DNA of 11,041 nucleotides from CAYVMN01 sp964452575 (GTDB lineage Bacteria > Desulfobacterota > DSM-4660 > Desulfatiglandales > Desulfatiglandaceae). Both the position numbers and the translations under genes were made by a program. Where the stretch lies: assembly GCA_964452575.1 (NCBI GenBank), contig CAYVMN010000152.1, forward strand, positions 1 through 11,041, given 5' to 3'. Of the stretch, positions 6,562 to 11,041 are shown piece after piece (position 1 is the stretch's first letter; each line of letters opens with the position of its first letter). The notes under the pieces are model-generated. The model worked only from the letters and a program-made list of their open reading frames with translations, was not told the DNA's origin and ran no database searches.

Positions 6562-7671
6562 CTATTCTGTCTTGACCCTCAGAGAGGGGGGGTCTTTTTC
6601 AAAGACATGGATCTTTTCCATATTCACGGATAGCTCTATCTCCTCATGACGGACTGCCCTAGTCCTTGGATCGACCCTTGCCACTAGGCTCCGCTCACCG
6701 ACAGTAACATCGAGCTGGACCTCGGACCCCAGGGTCTCAACCACCTCGACAACCGCCTTGAAGGAATCTGTAACAAATGTCTTGTCTTCAAAGGCCGCAT
6801 CTTCGATGTGTTCAGGACGGATGCCGAGTATGATCTCTTGGCCTTTCTTAGTCTCCAAGAACTTGGTCTTTTCCAACGGTAATAGGAGCTCGAAACCATC
6901 TGCATTGACATAAAGCCGGGAATCTTTGGCAATGATTCTGGCTGGCAGGAAATTCATGCCAGGGCTGCCGATGAATCCCCCCACAAATCGGTTGACCGGA
7001 TACTCGTAGATATCCATGGGAGTGCCAACCTGGTGTATGAGACCATCCTTCATAATGACGATTTGTGTCCCCATGGTCATGGCCTCCACCTGGTCGTGGG
7101 TCACAAAGATGATGGTGGTCTTGAGTTGGTCGTGGAGTTTTGAAAGTTCTGTTCGCATCTGTCCTCGAAGTTTGGCATCGAGGTTGCTCAGGGGTTCATC
7201 GAAAAGGAAGACAGCCGGTTTGCGCACGATCGCCCGGCCTACCGCCACACGCTGGCGCTGCCCCCCTGATAGTTCCCTGGGCTTGCGGGCCAGAAGCTCC
7301 TGGATTCCCAGGATCTCAGCGGCCTCCCTGACCCGCTGATCTATTTCGCTCTTCGAGTGCTTTCTGAGTTTCAGGCCAAATGCCATATTCTGATAAACGG
7401 TCATGTGAGGATATAAGGCATAGTCCTGAAAGACCATGGCAATATCTCTGTCCCTCGGTGGCGTGTCATTGACGAGGGTATCTCCAATATATATATTCCC
7501 GGATGTCAATTCTTCCAGACCCGCTACCATCCTCAATGTGGTTGACTTGCCACACCCAGATGGCCCGAGCAGGACCAGGAATTCCTTGTCTTCCACTTCA
7601 AGGCTGAAGTCTTTGACGGCCTCAACAGATCCAAAATTCTTGGAAACGTTCTCTAAGGTTACCTTGGCCAC
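6562..7671 (-). CDS. ABC transporter ATP-binding protein, MsmX/UgpC/MalK type (CUT1 sugar importer)
   Basis: The 369-residue ATPase drives the importer encoded upstream on the same strand, from the cytoplasmic side. Walker A is GPSGCGKS (36-43), the Q-loop is Q82 (FQDY), the signature is LSGGQRQR (134-141), Walker B is VFLFDEP (154-160), the D-loop is SNLD (162-165) and the switch His is H192. The part after about residue 240 is the MalK/UgpC-type regulatory domain (TOBE/OB fold), with GIRPEHIED near 285-293. This fits carbohydrate importers of the CUT1 class. The start is GTG, preceded by a long AGGGGGGAAAAGGG stretch. It is the last of four transporter genes, 83 bases after the second permease, and converges on the dehydratase gene with 41 bases between stops. 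UgpC/MsmX-type ATPases can serve more than one importer, so sharing is possible. Confidence 0.95.
   Translation of the reverse strand: MAKVTLENVSKNFGSVEAVKDFSLEVEDKEFLVLLGPSGCGKSTTLRMVAGLEELTSGNIYIGDTLVNDTPPRDRDIAMVFQDYALYPHMTVYQNMAFGLKLRKHSKSEIDQRVREAAEILGIQELLARKPRELSGGQRQRVAVGRAIVRKPAVFLFDEPLSNLDAKLRGQMRTELSKLHDQLKTTIIFVTHDQVEAMTMGTQIVIMKDGLIHQVGTPMDIYEYPVNRFVGGFIGSPGMNFLPARIIAKDSRLYVNADGFELLLPLEKTKFLETKKGQEIILGIRPEHIEDAAFEDKTFVTDSFKAVVEVVETLGSEVQLDVTVGERSLVARVDPRTRAVRHEEIELSVNMEKIHVFEKDPPSLRVKTE
6574..6599 (+). terminator. Intrinsic terminator of the plus-strand operon
   Basis: GACCCTC (6574-6580) pairs with GGGGGTC (6588-6594), giving 7 pairs including one G-T. The loop is 7 bases (AGAGAGG) and five T follow directly (6595-6599). 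It lies 54 bases past the dehydratase stop and within the last codons of the convergent ATPase gene, so the two transcripts overlap at their 3' ends. Confidence 0.65.
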
Positions 7672-7754
7672 CCCTTTTCCCCCCTAAAACCATGAATTTC
7701 AATTTGAGTCTGGTCGGAAAATCTCGCGTAATTAATCCGATCCTCTGAATCCGC

Positions 7755-8606
7755 CTACTTGATGGACCCCCTGGTCAGTCCGGCAACATAGTAATCCATC
7801 AGAAAGGCGAAGAGGATAACCACCGGCACCGACGCCAGCAGTGCCCCACCCATCAGCTCACCCCAGAAATACACGTCCCCCCTGATAAGTGTAGTATAGA
7901 TTCCGTTGGTCAATACCTTCTCTTCGTCCCTATAAATATAGGCCAGTGGGTAGAGGAACTGGGCCCATGAAACCGTAAAGGCAAACAGGGTCGCCGCGAT
8001 CAGGCCCGGGGCGGCCACGGGTAGGAATACCTTGGCAAGCATCTGAATATATGAGGCCCCGTCCACAAAGGCCGCCTCATCCAGTGCCCTGGGGATGGCA
8101 GCGAAGTATCCGATCAGTATCCATGTGCAGAATGGGACGGTCAGCGTAGGGTATAGAAACAAAAGGCACCACTTTGAATTCAGCAAGCCCAGTATCCCAA
8201 CCACCCTATAGAAAGGAATGAACAAGAGCGCAGGGGGCACGAGATAGGTGCAAAAGATCCCCACCCCAAAGTGCCGCGACCCAAAAAACCGCAGCCGCGA
8301 AATGGCATACGCGCCCAGGATACTCACGATCATCGTTATGGCGGTCACCACGGCAGCGATAAGGAACGAATTCCAAAACCACTGCGCGAACCTTGTCTGG
8401 AAAAGGATATATTTAAAATGGGCCAGTGTGGGAATCGTGTGGATAATCAGGGGAATCCCTTTGAGGCCCGATATCTCCGTATCGGGTTTAAAAGAGGTGA
8501 TGAGCATCCAGTAAAGGGGAAAGAGAAAAAAGACCAGAAAGGGAACAAGGGCCAGATACGAGAGCCTCACACTCCTTCTTTTTCGTCTGGACAGAGAGAT
8601 GCTCAT
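7755..8606 (-). CDS. ABC transporter permease, MalG-type (CUT1)
   Basis: The 283-residue inner-membrane protein has about six hydrophobic segments (roughly 17-36, 79-102, 115-135, 145-168, 200-222 and 253-270). The cytoplasmic EAA loop (EAAFVDGAS..., 177-200) ends in LPVAAPG, the docking site for the ATPase. Length and layout match MalG/UgpE-type subunits. It forms the membrane channel with the preceding permease. Its ATG overlaps the TGA of that gene by 4 bases (ATGA), a typical sign of coupled translation. The arginine-rich N-terminus (SLSRRKRRSVR) suits an inside-facing start. Confidence 0.94.
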   Translation of the reverse strand: MSISLSRRKRRSVRLSYLALVPFLVFFLFPLYWMLITSFKPDTEISGLKGIPLIIHTIPTLAHFKYILFQTRFAQWFWNSFLIAAVVTAITMIVSILGAYAISRLRFFGSRHFGVGIFCTYLVPPALLFIPFYRVVGILGLLNSKWCLLFLYPTLTVPFCTWILIGYFAAIPRALDEAAFVDGASYIQMLAKVFLPVAAPGLIAATLFAFTVSWAQFLYPLAYIYRDEEKVLTNGIYTTLIRGDVYFWGELMGGALLASVPVVILFAFLMDYYVAGLTRGSIK

Positions 8607-9511
8607 TCCTCACCTCGCGCGATGTTCCGAAGGATAAAAAATGCGGCGACGCCCAGGACCGGAAACATAAAGAGGGCAATGGCCGAACCACGCGGCAAAT
8701 TACCGGCCTCTATACCGATATTAAAGGCATATGTGCCGAAGAGGTGGGTCGTATAGCGGGGCCCCCCCCTTGTCAAGATCCTCACGATATCAAAATTGGC
8801 AAAGGTGACGATGGTGGAAAACATCACGGTCACCGCAATCAATTTGCCCAACATGGGAAGGGTCACATACCTGAAGCGCTGGAGGGCGCGTGCGCCGTCA
8901 ATGCTGGCCGCCTCATAGAGGCTTTCGGGAATCGACTTGAGGCCTGCCAGGAACATGATCATGAAAAAGGGTGTCCCATACCAGATATTGGTCACAATGG
9001 TGGCAAACCTGGCCCAGGAGGGATCGCTCAGCCACGCCTTTGGCGTACCTCCTAGTTGGACGATAATCCAGTTGAGGACGCTGTAGGTAGGCTCGAAGAT
9101 CCACCACCAGCCCATTGAGCTCAGGGCCAACGGCATGACCCAGGGGATCAGGGAGACCCCCCGCCAAATACGCTGCCCCCTGAACGGGAGATTGTTCAAG
9201 ATAAGGGCCAGAATAAGTCCGAGGGTGGCCTTGAAGAATACGGCCGTCAGCGTGAACCGAAAGGAATTGCCCACAACCAGCCAAAAGGTACCGTATTCCA
9301 GCAGGGTCAGATAATTCTTCAGACCCACAAACGTGGTTTCTGCCTTGTTTTCCAGACTGAGGTAGACAGAGTAGAGAAAGGGATACAACACAAGCCCTAC
9401 AATCAGCAGGAATAGTGGCAAGACCATCCAGTATGCCGCAAAGCGTCTGGACCTCAATCGCCGAAGGAGCCCGGGGGGACGTCTGTTTCCTCTGGTTGCA
9501 ACGGAGGCCAT
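8603..9511 (-). CDS. ABC transporter permease, MalF-type (CUT1)
   Basis: The 302-residue inner-membrane protein has a basic N-terminus (RGNRRPPGLLRRLRSRR, about 7-23) and about six membrane segments (roughly 26-50, 84-107, 120-138, 170-190, 221-240 and 277-297). The EAA loop is EAASIDGARAL (200-210), with LPMLGK at 218-223. It lacks the large periplasmic loop of E. coli MalF and matches the shorter UgpA/LacF-like subunits. GAGG stands 9 bases before the ATG. It follows the binding-protein gene after 56 bases that contain a strong stem-loop, and overlaps the next permease by 4 bases. Confidence 0.94.
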   Translation of the reverse strand: MASVATRGNRRPPGLLRRLRSRRFAAYWMVLPLFLLIVGLVLYPFLYSVYLSLENKAETTFVGLKNYLTLLEYGTFWLVVGNSFRFTLTAVFFKATLGLILALILNNLPFRGQRIWRGVSLIPWVMPLALSSMGWWWIFEPTYSVLNWIIVQLGGTPKAWLSDPSWARFATIVTNIWYGTPFFMIMFLAGLKSIPESLYEAASIDGARALQRFRYVTLPMLGKLIAVTVMFSTIVTFANFDIVRILTRGGPRYTTHLFGTYAFNIGIEAGNLPRGSAIALFMFPVLGVAAFFILRNIARGEE

Positions 9512-9534
9512 GGACGAAAACCTCGCATGGAGAT

Positions 9535-9557
9535 AGGGGGAGGAAGGCCCTCCCCCT
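9535..9557 (-). repeat. 9-bp perfect stem-loop between binding-protein and permease genes
   Basis: AGGGGGAGG (9535-9543) and CCTCCCCCT (9549-9557) are perfect reverse complements around a 5-base loop. No T run follows on the minus strand. Strong hairpins at this place in sugar-importer operons (the malE-malF gap is the classic case) protect the upstream message and lower expression of the permeases. That role here is inferred from position. Confidence 0.7.
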
Positions 9558-9567
9558 TAAGAGATGC

Positions 9568-10935
9568 CTATCCCTTTACCATTTCAAGTTCCTTGGCACA
9601 CCACTTCATGGCATCCTTGGGAGACATCTCTCCGGTAGTTGCCTTGGCTACCATTACCGGAACAATGGACTTACTGTAGATCGCGACGGCGGCTGTCGGG
9701 TGGGCCGGGTATCCACCCACGATAAGCTTTTCATCACCCCTGATGAGATAATTATAAAGGGTGCCCTTGGGCGGATGTTCTTCCACCCACACCGGATTGG
9801 CGTACATGGGCTTGAGCTGCGGCATGTCGTAACCCTGTCCGGCCGTGAGGATCTTCATCTGCTGGGGGTACTCAAGGAGATAGATGAGCAGGTCTTTGGC
9901 CGCCTTTTTCTCCTTGCACCACTTCCACAGGACAAAGTTGAAAAAGAGGGCCCCCCGAAAGCGTCCGTTGGGTCCCTTGAATGGTGTGTCATGATGCCAC
10001 ATCTGCGCGGCGTTCTTCGGCTGGGTTCTCTTGGCAACGGCCCATGCGCTTGGCGGATTGTAGATACACGAGCCCTTTCCGGAGATGATCCAGCGGTTGT
10101 TGGAGGCATCGTCCCAGCCGTACACCTCCTTGGGCATGTACTGGGTCAGCTCTTTCAGGTACTCGAGCCCGGCCAGGGTTGCGTCCGATTCTATGGTGAT
10201 GTTCCCTTTCCTGTCCATTGGAAAGGACCCGAACGACAGCATCAACGCGCAGAGCCAGTCATTGGCATCACTGGTCTCAGAGATGGCTGCACCGAAGGGA
10301 TAACCGGCCTTGAAGAGTTTCTTGGCGGCAGACAGAAAGGCCTCCCTATTCCATGCAGCCACCTTTTTGGGGTCGCGCTTGGTGACATCGGCCGGAAAAA
10401 TATCCTCAAGGTCGAGGTCCGCATACTTCTTGAAGAGATCCAACCGGGAAACCGTGGGATAGCTATGGGATCCTATCGGCGCTGGAATGGCATACCAGGT
10501 CTTGTCTTCTTCAGAATAGGAGAGGTATGTCCCAAGCTCATCGAATTTTCCATACTTCTTCTGGAGGTAATCGGCCACGTCGTTCAGGGGCGCGCAGTCT
10601 TTGGTGAAACTCCATGAATCAAAGGGTCCCAGGGCTATGATGTCATGCCCGGTTCCCGCACGGGCCTCTGCAGAGGCGATCGTCCTGATATCGCGGACCT
10701 GGGGACCGATCAGATCGATTTTTACATCAACGTTATTCTTCTTTGCCCAATCTTCGATAATCTCTGAGTGTATCTTTGCCGCCCCAGGGATCCAGTGGTT
10801 CCACAGGGCAATGTTGAGTGACGGCTTCGCAGTGAAAGCCTTCTTGACCACGCCAGGTACGGCCATGGTCCCGGCCACTGCCATTCCGCCGGCAACCATC
10901 CCTTTCATAAATTCTCTTCTGGTGATTTTTGCCAT
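9568..10935 (-). CDS. Tat-exported extracellular solute-binding protein (family 1, sugar ABC importer)
   Basis: The 455-residue protein would capture the substrate in the periplasm and deliver it to the two permeases. The N-terminus MAKITRREFMKG carries a twin-arginine motif (TRREFMK, R6-R7), a hydrophobic stretch of about 17 residues (12-28) and an Ala/Lys region (AFTAKPS) suitable for cleavage. There is no lipobox Cys. Mature sequence starts with the SLNIALWNHWIPG strand typical of family 1 binding proteins, and the length fits. ATG 10935 is chosen because AAGGAGG (10950-10944) lies 8 bases upstream. The frame stays open to an ATG at 11019, but the extra 28 residues would bury the signal peptide and run through the ribosome site. 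It is the first gene of the transporter operon. Aromatic residues are frequent, as expected for carbohydrate binding, but the ligand cannot be named. Confidence 0.93.
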   Translation of the reverse strand: MAKITRREFMKGMVAGGMAVAGTMAVPGVVKKAFTAKPSLNIALWNHWIPGAAKIHSEIIEDWAKKNNVDVKIDLIGPQVRDIRTIASAEARAGTGHDIIALGPFDSWSFTKDCAPLNDVADYLQKKYGKFDELGTYLSYSEEDKTWYAIPAPIGSHSYPTVSRLDLFKKYADLDLEDIFPADVTKRDPKKVAAWNREAFLSAAKKLFKAGYPFGAAISETSDANDWLCALMLSFGSFPMDRKGNITIESDATLAGLEYLKELTQYMPKEVYGWDDASNNRWIISGKGSCIYNPPSAWAVAKRTQPKNAAQMWHHDTPFKGPNGRFRGALFFNFVLWKWCKEKKAAKDLLIYLLEYPQQMKILTAGQGYDMPQLKPMYANPVWVEEHPPKGTLYNYLIRGDEKLIVGGYPAHPTAAVAIYSKSIVPVMVAKATTGEMSPKDAMKWCAKELEMVKG

Positions 10936-10943
10936 CTTCCTTC

Positions 10944-10950
10944 CCTCCTT
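10944..10950 (-). promoter_or_regulatory. Ribosome binding site deciding the binding-protein start
   Basis: AAGGAGG on the minus strand lies 8 bases before ATG 10935, an ideal spacing. It places the Tat motif at residues 5-11 and excludes the longer reading from 11019. Confidence 0.75.
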
Positions 10951-10956
10951 ATTTTT

Positions 10957-10969
10957 GATTAGGTTAATC
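10957..10969 (-). promoter_or_regulatory. Short palindrome in the transporter operon leader
   Basis: GATTA-ggt-TAATC is a perfect 5-bp inverted repeat just upstream of the ribosome site. It could be an operator. I could not find a convincing -35/-10 pair in 10936-11041, so the promoter may lie further upstream, outside the window. Confidence 0.2.
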
Positions 10970-11041
10970 GATGTAAGTTCCTTTTCCCCCACACTTTTAA
11001 CCAATTGGAGGCTGGACACGGGGCTGTAAAGGCCCCCATAG

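Noticed and set aside
9415..10617. A 400-codon open frame on the plus strand opposite the binding-protein gene.
   Set aside because: It has no recognisable domain and lies antisense to a gene with a clear signal peptide, ribosome site and operon context. Long antisense frames are common in GC-rich genes.
11020..11036. GGGGC / GCCCC hairpin at the right edge.
   Set aside because: Only 5 bp with a 7-base loop and no T run; too weak to call as terminator or riboswitch.
10936..11041. In-frame upstream extension of the binding-protein gene to an ATG at 11019.
   Set aside because: It runs through an ideal ribosome site and would place a polar segment in front of the Tat signal peptide.

Overview
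This is a bacterial window. Start codons include GTG and TTG, Shine-Dalgarno sites are purine-rich, and a Tat-exported binding protein and a hybrid histidine kinase tail are present. Gene content and style (DUF362 protein, hybrid kinase, sugar-acid genes with a CUT1 ABC transporter) would fit an uncultured Desulfobacterota-type (deltaproteobacterial) genome. That taxonomic guess is inference and weak. I see no RNA genes, CRISPR array, insertion sequence or replication origin.

Left part (1-3283). The window opens inside the end of a hybrid histidine kinase: the last strand of the ATPase domain followed by a complete receiver domain. A decayed fragment of a papain-family (C1A) protease follows, cut off just before its catalytic cysteine. 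It abuts the 3' end of a minus-strand iron-type alcohol dehydrogenase. That dehydrogenase starts inside the last codons of a minus-strand membrane protein, which is AT-rich and looks shortened in its membrane part. The membrane gene has a good extended -10 promoter.

Middle part (3237-6599). On the plus strand lie a DUF362 protein, a short-chain dehydrogenase and a galactonate-dehydratase-like enolase-superfamily enzyme. A TTGACA promoter element overlapped by a perfect palindrome precedes them. A strong intrinsic terminator follows them, lying inside the 3' end of the convergent transporter ATPase gene.

Right part (6562-10935). A complete CUT1-type carbohydrate ABC importer runs on the minus strand: Tat-exported binding protein, two permeases with a 4-base overlap, and an MsmX/UgpC-type ATPase. 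A 9-bp perfect stem-loop separates the binding-protein gene from the first permease gene.

How they may work together: the importer would take up a sugar, sugar acid or oligosaccharide. The SDR would oxidise it (or reduce an intermediate), and the dehydratase would convert an aldonate to a 2-keto-3-deoxy acid. The iron-type dehydrogenase could handle an aldehyde or alcohol product. No kinase, aldolase or regulator for such a pathway is in the window, and the role of the DUF362 protein is unknown. It is the most interesting unassigned component.
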